DNA of 64,000 nt from SIAQ01 sp964484265 (GCA_964484265.1 CAZAFH010000001.1:124001-188000), one strand, 5' to 3'; positions 27,459 to 37,242 are shown, numbered from the stretch's first letter. A program made the numbers and translations. The notes: generated by a model not told the origin, from the sequence alone.

Positions 27459-30440
27459 ATGATCCGACGCCTTTCACTGTCCTGCTCGATCCTCCTGGTA
27501 GCAATGGCCGCGCACGCTTCTGCCGGCGAGAAGATCGACTTCGACAAACAGGTCGCGCCAATTCTGGCCGAGCGATGTCTTGGTTGTCACAGCGGCGCCA
27601 GGCCCAAGGGCGGACTCGACCTGACTGGCTTAAAATCGACACTCAAGGGAACCAGGAACGGCTCCGCCATCGTTGCGGGAAAGCCTGCCGAGAGCCCGCT
27701 TTGGACGCGCGTTGACGCCGGCGAGATGCCGCCGAAGAAGCCGCTGCCCGCCGAGGAGAAAGCGATACTGAAGAGGTGGATCGCGACGGGCGCTGTCTGG
27801 GGAACCGATCCGATTGATCCGCTCCGAACGACGACGAAGGAACGAGCCGGTTTCGACTGGTGGTCGCTAAAGCCTTTACGTCGGCCCAAGCTGCCCAAAG
27901 TGAGCGATGCCAGCTGGCCGATCAACCCTATTGACACGTTCGTGTTGAATCGGCTCGACGCCGCTGGTTTGAAGCCGTCGCCGGACGCGGATCGCCGAAC
28001 CCTGATCCGCCGGCTTTCGATCGATCTTCTCGGCTTGCCGCCGACCTGGGACGAAGTCGATGCGTTTGTGCGCGACGATCGGCCCGACGCCTACGATCGG
28101 CTCGTCGATCGCCTGCTTGCATCACCCCATTACGGCGAGCGCTGGGCTCAGCACTGGCTTGATGTCGTCCGATATGGCGAGAGCAGCGGCTTCGAGCGCA
28201 ACGACGCTCGCCGAAACGCCTGGCATTACCGCGATTGGGTGGTGCAGGCATTCACCGCGGACATGCCGTACGACCAGTTCTGCCGCCTGCAAATTGCCGG
28301 CGACGTGCTGAAGCCTGGCGATCCCGATGCGATGAAGGCCACGGGATACCTCGTCGCGGGTATCCACAATACCGTGTTGCCCGGAATCAAAGCGCTTCAA
28401 GATGCGGCCTTTCAGGACGAACTCGAGGATCTCGTTGGCAACGTCGGCCAAACCTTCCTGGGAATGACGACCAATTGCGCCCGCTGCCACGACCACAAGT
28501 TCGATCCGATCTCGCAGATCGACTACTACCGCCTCGCCTCGGCGCTGTCTGGCGTTCGCCATGGGGAAGCCGTATTGCCCAGCGCTAATTTCAAGGCGGA
28601 GACCGACCGAATCACGGCAGACCTCACGGAAGTCAGTGTGAAGCTGACCGAGATCGAAGCGCCGATCCGCAACGAGATCCTGGCCAAACGAAAGGTGCCC
28701 GTGGCATTCGGGCCGGCGCCGATCGCTGCCTGGGATTTTCGCGACGGCGGCAAGGATCGCGTCGGCAAGCTCGACGCCCAACTCGGCGGCAGCGCCCGCT
28801 TCACTCCCGATGGCCTCGTGCTCGACGGCAAGTCCGCGTTCGCACGCACGCCGACGATTCCGCAGGCTTTGCGTGAGAAGACGCTCGAAGCCTGGGTAAA
28901 GCTCGCCAATCTCACTCAACGCGGCGGCGGAGTGATGACGATCGAGACGGCCGACGGCACCACGTTCGACGCGATCGTCTTCGGCGAACAAGAACCCAGG
29001 CGATGGATGGCCGGCAGCGACTTTTTCAGGCGAACGAAAAGCGCCGGCGGCCCAATTGAATCCGCAGCACCCGCACGGCCGATCCATGTCGCCATCGCCT
29101 ATCGCGCTGACGGCACAATCGCCCTCTTCCGCGACGGCATCCCGTACGGTCGGCCCTACGCCAGCACCGGACCGCTGGCCTTCGACGCCAATCAAGCCCG
29201 CATCAATTTCGGCGTGCGCCACGGCGCGCCCGGCGGCAACAAAATGCTCGCCGGCATCGTGGAGCGCGCCCGATTGTACGATCGCGCCCTGACGAATGAC
29301 GAGATCGCCATCTCGGCCAAGGTCGCAAATTTCATCACCGAGGCCGAGGTAATCGCTCGGCTCACCGAAACTCAGAAGTCGCAACGCGCCGAACTTTTCA
29401 AGCAGCGCTCGCTCCTGCAAGCACAGCTCGCAAAAGTGCAGCCCGGAAAGGGACTAAAAGCCTACACGAACCGACCCGTGAATCCGCAGACGATGCGCGT
29501 CCTGCACCGCGGCCAGGTGTCGGAACCCGGTGATGTCGTATCGCCAGGCGGCGTGACCGCGCTGGGCAAGGCCGACTTCCAACTCGCTCCGAACGCTGCC
29601 GAGGCGCCGCGCCGGGCGAAGCTCGCCGAATGGATCACGTCGCCGGAAAATCCGCTTTTTGCACGCGTCATGGTCAATCGCCTTTGGCATCACCATTTCG
29701 GCATCGGCATCGTTGAAACGCCCAGCGACTTCGGCTTCAATGGCGGGCGCCCTTCACATCCCGAATTGCTCGATTGGCTCGCCTCCGAATTTTCAGCACG
29801 CGGCTATCGCCTCAAGGAGATGCATCGCCTTATCGTCACGTCTCGGACCTATCGCCAGGCTTCGTTGCCAATTGCTGACGGGCTAAAGAAAGACGCCGAC
29901 ACGCGTCTGCTTTGGCGCAAGCGTCCGATGCGGATCGAAGGGGAGGTGCTGCGTGACAGTTTGTTGGCCGTCACCGGGTTGCTCGATCGCACGGTTGGCG
30001 GCCAGGGCTTCTCCGATTACAAGGAGAACAACAACGCGGGCACGACCTACTACGGTCCGTTCGACCCCGTGGGCCCTCAGTACAATCGCCGAAGCCTGTA
30101 TCGCTTTCGGCCACGCTCCGCGAGTCAGGGGTTGCTCGACGCCTTCGACTGTCCCGACACGGCCGGCTCGGCTCCGCGCCGCAACGTGACCACGACGCCG
30201 CTCCAGGCCCTCGCCCTCTGGAATGGCCCCTTCGCCCTGCGCATGGCCGACACCCTCGCGGACCGGATTCGCAAAGAGAAAGCCCCCGAAGGCGAAGTCG
30301 CCGCGACCTACCGCCTGGTGTTGCAGCGTGACCCGACTAAGGACGAACGCCATCGAGCGGCCCGGCTCGTTGAGCAGCATGGAATTCGAGCGCTGGCACG
30401 CGTGCTTTTCAACAGCAACGAGTTTCTTGTGATCGAATAA
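27459..30440 (+). CDS. Planctomycete cytochrome c / DUF1549-LamG-DUF1553 protein
   Basis: The 993-residue secreted protein has a signal peptide (about 1-22) and a planctomycete-type cytochrome c domain with haem motif C-L-G-C-H (C40, C43, H44) and a 'GEMPP' axial-Met candidate. A DUF1549 domain follows (about 155-360). A laminin-G/concanavalin-like domain lies at about 425-600, and a DUF1553 domain at about 690-980. DUF1549/DUF1553 proteins are abundant in planctomycetes and are usually paired with a DUF1501 protein; that partner lies at 31902. The role is unknown; electron transfer coupled to extracellular polymer breakdown has been proposed for this group. Confidence 0.92.
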   Translation: MIRRLSLSCSILLVAMAAHASAGEKIDFDKQVAPILAERCLGCHSGARPKGGLDLTGLKSTLKGTRNGSAIVAGKPAESPLWTRVDAGEMPPKKPLPAEEKAILKRWIATGAVWGTDPIDPLRTTTKERAGFDWWSLKPLRRPKLPKVSDASWPINPIDTFVLNRLDAAGLKPSPDADRRTLIRRLSIDLLGLPPTWDEVDAFVRDDRPDAYDRLVDRLLASPHYGERWAQHWLDVVRYGESSGFERNDARRNAWHYRDWVVQAFTADMPYDQFCRLQIAGDVLKPGDPDAMKATGYLVAGIHNTVLPGIKALQDAAFQDELEDLVGNVGQTFLGMTTNCARCHDHKFDPISQIDYYRLASALSGVRHGEAVLPSANFKAETDRITADLTEVSVKLTEIEAPIRNEILAKRKVPVAFGPAPIAAWDFRDGGKDRVGKLDAQLGGSARFTPDGLVLDGKSAFARTPTIPQALREKTLEAWVKLANLTQRGGGVMTIETADGTTFDAIVFGEQEPRRWMAGSDFFRRTKSAGGPIESAAPARPIHVAIAYRADGTIALFRDGIPYGRPYASTGPLAFDANQARINFGVRHGAPGGNKMLAGIVERARLYDRALTNDEIAISAKVANFITEAEVIARLTETQKSQRAELFKQRSLLQAQLAKVQPGKGLKAYTNRPVNPQTMRVLHRGQVSEPGDVVSPGGVTALGKADFQLAPNAAEAPRRAKLAEWITSPENPLFARVMVNRLWHHHFGIGIVETPSDFGFNGGRPSHPELLDWLASEFSARGYRLKEMHRLIVTSRTYRQASLPIADGLKKDADTRLLWRKRPMRIEGEVLRDSLLAVTGLLDRTVGGQGFSDYKENNNAGTTYYGPFDPVGPQYNRRSLYRFRPRSASQGLLDAFDCPDTAGSAPRRNVTTTPLQALALWNGPFALRMADTLADRIRKEKAPEGEVAATYRLVLQRDPTKDERHRAARLVEQHGIRALARVLFNSNEFLVIE

Positions 30441-30590
30441 TATAATGACCACCACAAACATTAAGTTCACTCCGCACTAACGCAGACGAACACGCGGAGA
30501 GTGAGTTTAGGGACAAGTGATTTGTGTTCGTGACGATTCATACGATTCGGGCAGTGCGCGGTTTTGTCCAAACTGAAAAACGAGGGAATC

Positions 30591-31817
30591 ATGTGTACAC
30601 GAGATTTCCGTCAGATTGTTGGCATCATGGTTTCTTTCGCGTTGATCTTGGCATTAGGCGCATCGGGATGCAATCAGAGCAAGCAATCGCCGTCCGACGG
30701 TCCGTCGGGACACGCATTTAATGGCACACCAGACCGGAAACCAAGTGTCAAAAAATCAATGGAAGATGTCGTTAAAGGATGGAAAGCCGCTGGTGCCCAG
30801 GCTGGCAGAATTCGGGGAGTTCGATTCAGATCGGGATATGATCCCGGGTTAGCGGAGCCTGGGGAAATTCCCTCGTTTGTATTTCCCCAATTTCGGACGG
30901 GCGTGTTGTTGGCGCTGTCGCCGCCACCAGTGTCTTTTGGGTTGAGCTTGGGATTCACCGAAGTTACGGACGTAGGGCTACAGGAACTCGTTGCGCTGAA
31001 GAATTTGCAGCTACTGGACCTCAGTCATACCAAGGTTTCGGACGTGGGACTGAAGGAACTAGCAGCGATGAAAAACTTGGTTTCGCTTGATCTTACGAAC
31101 ACTCATGTGACAGACTCCGGCCTGAAGCAACTGGTTGGACTCAAGAAGCTGCAATCGCTCTTCCTGGAAAATACGAAGGTGACGGACTCCGGTCTGAAGG
31201 AACTCGTTACGCTCAGCAACTTGAAGTTGCTGGACCTTTATCGCACCAATATTACGGATGCGGGATTGCAGCAACTCGTTGGGCTGAAGAACTTGCAGTC
31301 GCTGAACTTGTCTAGCACCAAAGTTACGAATGCTGGATTGAAGGAACTAGTTAGCCTCGAGAGCTTGCAGACTCTGACCCTGAATGACACCACAGTTACG
31401 GACGCTGGGCTGAAGGAACTCACTGGCCTAAACAACTTGCAGACGCTAGACCTCTCCTGGACTCCTGTGACGGACGCCGGGTTGAAAGAGCTTGTTAGGC
31501 TCAACAATCTGCAATCGCTGAACCTCTCTTGGACCCGTGTGACCGACGCCGGATTAAAAGAATTGAGCCCGCTCACAAGTTTGCAGACGATTTGGCTTGA
31601 CAATACTAAGGTGACGGACAAGGGGCTGAAGAACTTGTCTGGCTTCAAGAACTTGCAATTTCTGAGCCTTTTTATCACGAACGTAACTGACGCCGGATTG
31701 GGGGATCTAGCTAACCTCCATAGCTTGAAGTCGCTGAGTCTTGGTCGCACTAAAGTGACGGAGGACGGCATCGCCGAACTGCAGAAGGCACTGCCAAAAT
31801 GTACAATCACGCGATAG
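30591..31817 (+). CDS. Leucine-rich-repeat lipoprotein
   Basis: The 408-residue protein has a lipoprotein signal ending in the lipobox 'GASGC' (Cys near residue 28), then a low-complexity linker. About 12 leucine-rich repeats of roughly 24 residues cover residues 130-400 ('LQxLDLSxTxVTDAGLKEL'). This form is common in planctomycete surface proteins and normally mediates protein binding. The start is the ATG at 30591 with a purine-rich site just upstream; the ORF extends to a TTG at 30564. The gene sits between the DUF1549/DUF1553 gene and its DUF1501 partner and is visibly more AT-rich than both, so it may be an insertion into that pair. Confidence 0.85.
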   Translation: MCTRDFRQIVGIMVSFALILALGASGCNQSKQSPSDGPSGHAFNGTPDRKPSVKKSMEDVVKGWKAAGAQAGRIRGVRFRSGYDPGLAEPGEIPSFVFPQFRTGVLLALSPPPVSFGLSLGFTEVTDVGLQELVALKNLQLLDLSHTKVSDVGLKELAAMKNLVSLDLTNTHVTDSGLKQLVGLKKLQSLFLENTKVTDSGLKELVTLSNLKLLDLYRTNITDAGLQQLVGLKNLQSLNLSSTKVTNAGLKELVSLESLQTLTLNDTTVTDAGLKELTGLNNLQTLDLSWTPVTDAGLKELVRLNNLQSLNLSWTRVTDAGLKELSPLTSLQTIWLDNTKVTDKGLKNLSGFKNLQFLSLFITNVTDAGLGDLANLHSLKSLSLGRTKVTEDGIAELQKALPKCTITR

Positions 31818-31901
31818 CCATGCGCCCGACCAATATTTTCGGCGGGTTCCGGATCGCTTGTTGCTACGCGTCGTCCTAACGCTTATATTTGAGATGTTCC
31901 C

Positions 31902-33320
31902 ATGAACGACTTCCTCTTCGATCGTCGTCGTTTGCTCTCCTGGTCGGCTCAAGGCCTGGGGGCGACGGCGCTCATGCATCTTCTCCAGCGCGATGGCGTG
32001 CTATCAGCCCAGGAGAGCACGCATTTTCCGGCCAAGGTGAAACGTGCGGTGCAGATCACGCTCGTCGGTGGGATGAGCCATATCGATTCGTTCGACCCCA
32101 AGCCGGAGCTTCAACGCCGACATGGGCAGACGCTCCGTATGGAGCATCAGCCCGATACGTTCTTCAACCAGATCGGCCTACTGCGCCGCAACGATTTCGA
32201 GTTTCGGCAGCATGGCCAAAGCGGCCTGGCGATATCGAATCTGTTTCCGCACATTGCCGAGCACGCCGATGAACTGACGGTCATCCGCTCGATGGTCGCC
32301 GATAGCGCGAACCATACGCCGGCCCTCTTTGTGCTCAACAGCGGCTTTCCGCTCAACGGCTACCCGGCCCTGGGCGGTTGGCTGTCGTTTGGGCTAGGCA
32401 GCGAGGCGGATGACCTGCCGTCGTACGTCGTGCTCCCCGACGATCGCGGCGAGGCCAATGGCGGCGCTTCCAACTGGACTGCTGGCTTTCTCCCCGCGCA
32501 GCATCAAGGCGTCGCGTTTGGCCGAGGACCGAATCCCGTGGACAATCTCGTGCCGGCTCGGCCGATCAACATGGCCGAAGAAGAAGCGAGCCGCGCGTTC
32601 CTGCTAGAAATGAACCGGGCACATACGTCGCGCCGCGGCGACGATTCCGATCTGTCCGCGCGGGTTCGCAGCTACGAGTTGGCGGCTCGCATGCAGCTTG
32701 CCGTGCCGCGCGTGGCGGATCTCGCAGGGGAACCGGCTTCGGTCCGTGCGCTTTATGGGATCGATCGCCCCGAGACCGCCGACGCCGGCCGTCGCTGCCT
32801 GCTGGCTCGGCGATTGCTCGAGCGCGGCGTGCGCTTTGTGCAGGTGTACTCGGGTGGGCCGATTGCCGGCAGTCCGCGCCGCAGCTGGGATGCTCACGAA
32901 AACGTCCGCGACAACCATTCGACCGAAGCGCGCCGGATCGATCAACCCGTCGCCGCCCTTCTCGCCGATCTGAAACGCCGCGGCATGCTCGATGACACGC
33001 TCGTGCTATTCACGACGGAGTTCGGCCGCACGCCGTTCACGCAGTCTGGCGCCAACTCGGTTGGGGCTGGCCGGGATCACAATCGCTACGGTTTTTCTTG
33101 CTGGCTTGCGGGCGGTGGACTCAAAAAGGGAATCGCCCATGGCGCGACCGACGAAGTCGGCTGGAAAGCCGTGGCCGATCCGGTCACCTGGAATGACTTC
33201 CACGCAACCGTGCTCCATCAGTTCGGCATCGATCACGAACGCCTCACGTTCTACCACAACGGCATCCGCCGCCGCTTGACCAACGTCCACGGCCATGTGG
33301 TGAACGACATCCTGGCGTGA
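31902..33320 (+). CDS. DUF1501 protein with Tat-type signal
   Basis: The 472-residue protein begins 'FDRRRLLSWSAQGLG', a twin-arginine-type signal. The rest is the DUF1501 domain, an alkaline-phosphatase-superfamily-like fold ('GGMSHIDSFDPKP' near the start, 'FTTEFGRTPF' and 'GRDHNRYGFS' later). DUF1501 genes are normally next to DUF1549/DUF1553 genes; here the LRR gene lies between. Export by the Tat pathway implies folding, perhaps with a cofactor, in the cytoplasm. Enzyme activity is unproven. Confidence 0.9.
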   Translation: MNDFLFDRRRLLSWSAQGLGATALMHLLQRDGVLSAQESTHFPAKVKRAVQITLVGGMSHIDSFDPKPELQRRHGQTLRMEHQPDTFFNQIGLLRRNDFEFRQHGQSGLAISNLFPHIAEHADELTVIRSMVADSANHTPALFVLNSGFPLNGYPALGGWLSFGLGSEADDLPSYVVLPDDRGEANGGASNWTAGFLPAQHQGVAFGRGPNPVDNLVPARPINMAEEEASRAFLLEMNRAHTSRRGDDSDLSARVRSYELAARMQLAVPRVADLAGEPASVRALYGIDRPETADAGRRCLLARRLLERGVRFVQVYSGGPIAGSPRRSWDAHENVRDNHSTEARRIDQPVAALLADLKRRGMLDDTLVLFTTEFGRTPFTQSGANSVGAGRDHNRYGFSCWLAGGGLKKGIAHGATDEVGWKAVADPVTWNDFHATVLHQFGIDHERLTFYHNGIRRRLTNVHGHVVNDILA

Positions 33321-33359
33321 GTGAGTTTCACCGAGATGATAGGCGTCAAATGACTTTGC

Positions 33360-33408
33360 CGCTTGTGGCTTTGACCTCAGCTCCGTCCTGAGTGCCAAGC
33401 CACAAGCG
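33360..33408. terminator. Stem-loop between convergent genes
   Basis: Arms 33360-33371 and 33397-33408 are 12-base exact reverse complements with a 25-base loop. The element lies between the stop of the DUF1501 gene and the stop of the convergent repeat-protein gene, where a bidirectional terminator would be expected. No strong T-tract follows, so the call is tentative. Confidence 0.4.
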
Positions 33409-33417
33409 ACAGAGGAG

Positions 33418-33964
33418 TTACCGGACATATTGAAGCTGTCCGATGGGCATTATGGTGCCGGTCGGGTTTGTCGGCGACCAATATGGATTCACCGGCGGCG
33501 GCGCGATCGCGGGCCCGAACGTCATCGGCACATTGCGAAGCTGGCTGATCGGCATCACCGTGCCGGTCGGGTTTGTCGGCGACCAGTACTGATTCACCGG
33601 CGGCGCGAAGGCGGCGGGCGTGAAGGTCATCGGCACATTGCGAAGCTGGCTGATCGGCATCACCGTGCCGGTCGGGTTTGNNNNNNNNNNNNNNNNNNNN
33701 NNNNNNNNNNNNNNNNNNNNNNNNNNNNNNNNNNNNNNNNNNNNNNNNNNNNNNNNNNNNNNNNNNNNNNNNNNNNNNNNTCGGCGACCAGTACTGATTC
33801 ACCGGCGACCAGGGTTGGCCTTGGTTCGGGATTGTCGGCGGGCGTCTTTGAGCATGCGCTGGTGCGGCCCAAAGGAGTGCCAAAGCCGCCAGAAACGCCA
33901 GATGAAGCACAAATCGGCGGGAAGAAAATTGGCGAAACTCCCGGAAAAAGCATTTCGTTTTCAT
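33418..33964 (-). CDS. Secreted 35-residue-repeat protein, interrupted by assembly gap
   Basis: From ATG 33964 the protein has a charged N-terminus, a signal peptide ('VLHLAFLAALALLWAAPAHA') and then repeats such as 'PVNQYWSPTNPTG' and 'MPISQLRNVPMTF'. Each repeat is 35 residues (105 bases). The 100 N fall exactly at a repeat boundary. The reading frame before and after the gap differs because the placeholder length is not a multiple of three, so the break is an assembly artefact, not a frameshift. The C-terminus is 'GQLQYVR'. Pro/Trp/Tyr-rich repeats of this kind suggest a cell-surface or matrix protein. No family recognised. Confidence 0.7.
33471..33680. repeat. 105-bp tandem repeat, two full units before the gap
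   Basis: Unit 1 is 33471-33575 and unit 2 is 33576-33680; both start 'TCGGCGACCA' and end 'GGTCGGGTTTG'. A third partial unit resumes at 33781 directly after the N run with the same opening. The units differ mainly in a short Ala/Pro-coding stretch in their first half. Confidence 0.9.
33681..33780. other. Assembly gap (100 N)
   Basis: Exactly 100 N placed at a repeat boundary, a placeholder for unresolved sequence. The missing part most likely contains further 105-base repeats; the copy number is unknown. Confidence 0.97.
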
Positions 33965-34138
33965 GGTCAACCTCGTGATGGACTCGCCTCGACACTGCGG
34001 GCGGGTCGGATGATTCGCGTGGTTCACTCAACCGCTGAGGACCATCGCACTTCATCTACTCATCCGCGAATAGTCGGAAAATCGTCCATACGATGTGAAA
34101 AAAAAACTTGGAGTTCCGGCAGTGAAACGACCTCCCAT

Positions 34139-34167
34139 CCCAGGGGTTCGCAGCGCTCACCCCTGGG
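34139..34167 (-). terminator. Stem-loop downstream of the amidohydrolase gene
   Basis: Arms 34139-34147 and 34159-34167 are 9-base exact reverse complements (GC-rich) with an 11-base loop. They lie 54 bases past the stop of the amidohydrolase gene. On the minus strand a run of T follows about 32 bases later (34098-34106), which is too far for a classic terminator. Confidence 0.35.
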
Positions 34168-34221
34168 CGTGTAACTCTGATCTGCAATTTGAATTTGAAA
34201 TCGTCAATGAATCTGCAATTC

Positions 34222-36918
34222 CTACCACGCTCCCAGGCAGCAGCCGTAGTCGCCACCCGTCGCACTGAGCGGCATTGCTCGCCGTTCGAACGGCAGCTTC
34301 AGGTACTCGGCCCGATCGTGCACGATGCGGCCCGCGATGATCGTGTGGGTTACGTGCGTGGCGTGCTCGAACGGGTCGCCGTCGTACAGCACGAGGTCGG
34401 CTTCTTTGCCCGCCTCGATGCTGCCGAACCGGTCGGCGATACCGAGAATCTTGGCGGCGTCGAGCGTGATGCACTTCAGCGCACGTTCATGGCCGAGCCC
34501 GTTGATGGCGGCCATGGCGGCTTCCCAGCGCAGCACGCGCGTCTTCGGCACGTAGCCCTCGAAGGCGGTGCCGATCGTCATCGGGATCTTGCGATCGGCC
34601 AGAAACGCCGCCGTGCCGAGGTGGCCATTGTAAGTTTCCGGCGAAGAGGCGCGTTGCATCGTGGGGTGCAGGACGACGGGGACCTTCGCATCGAGGATCG
34701 CGTCGGACATGAGGTACGATTCGGTCGCGAGCGTCAGCATGGCTGGCACGCTGAATTCCTTCGCGATTCGCAAGCCGGTCAGCAGATCGTCGGCGCGATG
34801 CCCGGCTAGCACGAGCGGTATCTTCTTTTGCAGCACCAGCGCGAGAGCCTCATGCTTCAGATTCGGGGCGGGCGGCTCCTTTGCGGCTTGCTTTTTCTTG
34901 GCGTAACCGTCGGCAGCGTTCAGAGCCGTGCGAATCAGGTTCGCCGTGCCCATGCGAGTATTTGGCAGCTTGCCCGGGTACGCCGATTTCGGTATCTCGC
35001 CGAGGTTCACGAGCATGCCTGCGGGAAAGCGTATCGCCATCTGCTCGGCGGTTCGCCCAGCCGTGCGGAAAATCCCCGTCTGGCCTGCGATGACATTCGC
35101 CCGGCCCGGCAGTGCGTGCAGCACCGTCACGCCCTGCTCGCGCACGAACTCCAGCAACGGCTCGCGCGGATTGAAACTATCCAGCACCCGAAGGTCGGCC
35201 TGGTTCGGGTCGCTCATCTCGTCCTGATCTTGATCCGCCTTCTTGAAATTGAGCGCCCCCGACAGGCCGACCACTGAATGGGCATCGATCAATCCAGGCG
35301 TCACGACAGCGGCGCTGACGACGGCGAACCCCTTCGGAACCGCAATCGCCTTGCGCGTGCCGACCTGCTTGATCTTGCCGTCCTCCACGAGAACGATGCC
35401 GTCATTTATGATCTCCCCGCTCACGGTATGAATGCGTCCCGCGAGCACGGCAAGTTTTTTCGGCGCCTCGTTGACGCTCGGCGCGCCTTTCGGGATGACT
35501 GGGGCTTGCACATCGGCAAATGGCTTGTGCGCGGCGGACCGCTTGGGCAGGAGCTTCGCACTATTGGGCAACGCGAATCCGCCGGTCTGGTGCGTCCAGT
35601 CCTCGTGCAATTCGCGGTCGAATAGCTTTTCGCCTTCAATGTAGGTTTCCAATACCTGCGTGTAGATGCTGAACGGAGCGCCGGACAGCACGACGAAGTC
35701 GGCGTCTTTGCCTTTCTCAAGTGAACCGATACGCTCATCGAGATGCAGCATCTGAGCGCCATGCAGCGTGAGCGCCTTGATGGCGTTGTCTTCCGAAAGT
35801 CCGCCGCGCACGGCAATGGCGCCGGTGCGGAGAAAGAATCGCGATTCGGTGACGGAATCATCGGTGTTAATTGCGACCTTCACGCCGGCCTTGGTCAATA
35901 TGGCGGCGTTTTCTTCGAGCAGCCCCATGACTTCGGGCTTGCCGCCGGGACTATCGATGAGCGTCAGCGAAACAGAGATACCGAGCTTGGCAAGCTCAGC
36001 AGCCACGAGGTAGCCTTCGGTGCAATGCTGCAAGACGATCTCGAAGCCGAACTCTTGCGACAATCGGACGGCGGTCATGATGTCGTCGGCGCGGTGACAG
36101 TGAAAGTGGACGGTGCGTTTCTTCTCGAGAACCTCGACGAGCGGATCGAGCTGGATGTCGCGTTCGGGAGGCGTCGCTTTCTGCCCGGCGGCCTTGGCCT
36201 TGTTGTAAGCGTCCCATTGGCGTTTGTAGGCCTGGGCCTTCGTGAGCATGTCGCGCTGGAGGGCGGCGATCTTCATGCGCGTGTGTGGAGCTTGTCCTTT
36301 GGTTCCGTAGACGCCCTTCGGGTTTTCACCGTTGGCGAATTTGATGCCGCCGAGGAATCGGCCAACCATGATGCGCATGGCTTCGACGACGGTTCCCTTG
36401 AGACGAACGTAGAGCGTCTGCCCGCCGATGGCGTTGCCCGAACCGGGCATGATGTTGGCGACGGTGACGCCGCCGGCTAGAGCCATGCGAATGCCCGGAT
36501 CGCGAGGATTGATGGCATCGATCGCGCGCAGGCCGGGTTGCACGGGGCCGGTCATTTCGTTGCCATCGGCGCTGCCGGGCGTTCGGCCAAAGATGCCGAT
36601 GTGCGAGTGCGTGTCAACGAGACCGGGGATGATGACCTTGCCCGTCATGTCGTGAATTTTGGCACCTGCGGGGATTTTGACTTGGCCTTCGGCACCTACA
36701 TCGAGGATCTTACCCTTGAGGACGATCATCACGCCTTTTTCGATGACGGGCCCCGACGCGGTATGGATGCGTGCGCCTTTGTAGACGACCGGCGCGTCGT
36801 CCGCCTGCTTCTGGGCGGCCTCCATGAACGCGGAGCTGACGAACCAAAAAAGGTAGGCGGACAGCACGGCGATGAATGCTGACGCAACAATGCGAAACGA
36901 CGGAACAGACCGGATCAT
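34222..36918 (-). CDS. Membrane-anchored double amidohydrolase, second domain degenerate
   Basis: The 898-residue product has an N-terminal hydrophobic anchor or signal (about 10-32) and two successive amidohydrolase (imidazolonepropionase-like) domains: about 40-470 and 495-898. The first keeps the metal ligands: HxH in 'VDTHSHIG', His in 'HFHCHRADD', His in 'LQHCTEGY' and Asp in 'INTDDSVTE'. In the second, the matching positions read 'IDAHSVVG', 'LAGHRADD', 'TLATESY' and 'IGTAFEGY', so most ligands are gone. I infer one catalytic and one structural or substrate-binding domain. The fused-duplication layout is known in planctomycete amidohydrolases. The substrate is unknown. Confidence 0.85.
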   Translation of the reverse strand: MIRSVPSFRIVASAFIAVLSAYLFWFVSSAFMEAAQKQADDAPVVYKGARIHTASGPVIEKGVMIVLKGKILDVGAEGQVKIPAGAKIHDMTGKVIIPGLVDTHSHIGIFGRTPGSADGNEMTGPVQPGLRAIDAINPRDPGIRMALAGGVTVANIMPGSGNAIGGQTLYVRLKGTVVEAMRIMVGRFLGGIKFANGENPKGVYGTKGQAPHTRMKIAALQRDMLTKAQAYKRQWDAYNKAKAAGQKATPPERDIQLDPLVEVLEKKRTVHFHCHRADDIMTAVRLSQEFGFEIVLQHCTEGYLVAAELAKLGISVSLTLIDSPGGKPEVMGLLEENAAILTKAGVKVAINTDDSVTESRFFLRTGAIAVRGGLSEDNAIKALTLHGAQMLHLDERIGSLEKGKDADFVVLSGAPFSIYTQVLETYIEGEKLFDRELHEDWTHQTGGFALPNSAKLLPKRSAAHKPFADVQAPVIPKGAPSVNEAPKKLAVLAGRIHTVSGEIINDGIVLVEDGKIKQVGTRKAIAVPKGFAVVSAAVVTPGLIDAHSVVGLSGALNFKKADQDQDEMSDPNQADLRVLDSFNPREPLLEFVREQGVTVLHALPGRANVIAGQTGIFRTAGRTAEQMAIRFPAGMLVNLGEIPKSAYPGKLPNTRMGTANLIRTALNAADGYAKKKQAAKEPPAPNLKHEALALVLQKKIPLVLAGHRADDLLTGLRIAKEFSVPAMLTLATESYLMSDAILDAKVPVVLHPTMQRASSPETYNGHLGTAAFLADRKIPMTIGTAFEGYVPKTRVLRWEAAMAAINGLGHERALKCITLDAAKILGIADRFGSIEAGKEADLVLYDGDPFEHATHVTHTIIAGRIVHDRAEYLKLPFERRAMPLSATGGDYGCCLGAW

Positions 36919-37242
36919 GGCGGGAACCTCGCAAGAGGGTAATGGGAATGCGAGGTTATGTTATGGCCAAGGCGAAGGGTCGGCGCGGTGTTAAATTCCA
37001 GTCATTTCACGTAGATATATTTGCTCTCGCTCGAAATCTGTCCTACATTTCCTGTACCCTTCGAGAGACCATGGAAGACTTTCGAATCCCCCTCCTCACG
37101 CAAGTCCCTGGTTGATAACGGACCTTGGCGCTTGCGTTTCCCCACGCAAAATCGCCCCACCGCTTGTAAGCGTTGCTTTACAGCAAATAGGTTTTATTAC
37201 TTATTTTATCTCGCTCAAATTCTTTTATTTTGGGGGTATTAA
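36919..37242. other. Divergent intergenic region
   Basis: These 324 bases separate the divergent amidohydrolase and surface-protein genes. The stretch is more AT-rich than the flanking genes near 37180-37240, and GGGGG at 37232-37236 is a good ribosome site for the TTG start at 37243. No RNA gene or clear operator was found. Confidence 0.5.

Noticed and set aside
28122..29420. 432-residue minus-strand ORF inside the DUF1549/DUF1553 gene
   Set aside because: Antisense shadow; the plus-strand gene has clear domains.
33471..33680. CRISPR-like array
   Set aside because: The 105-base units are direct coding repeats in frame, with no spacer pattern or cas genes.
33377..34027. Single frame through the N run giving a 216-residue protein
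   Set aside because: It continues across 100 N, whose length is a placeholder; the sequence after the gap changes frame, so this is not a real continuous product.
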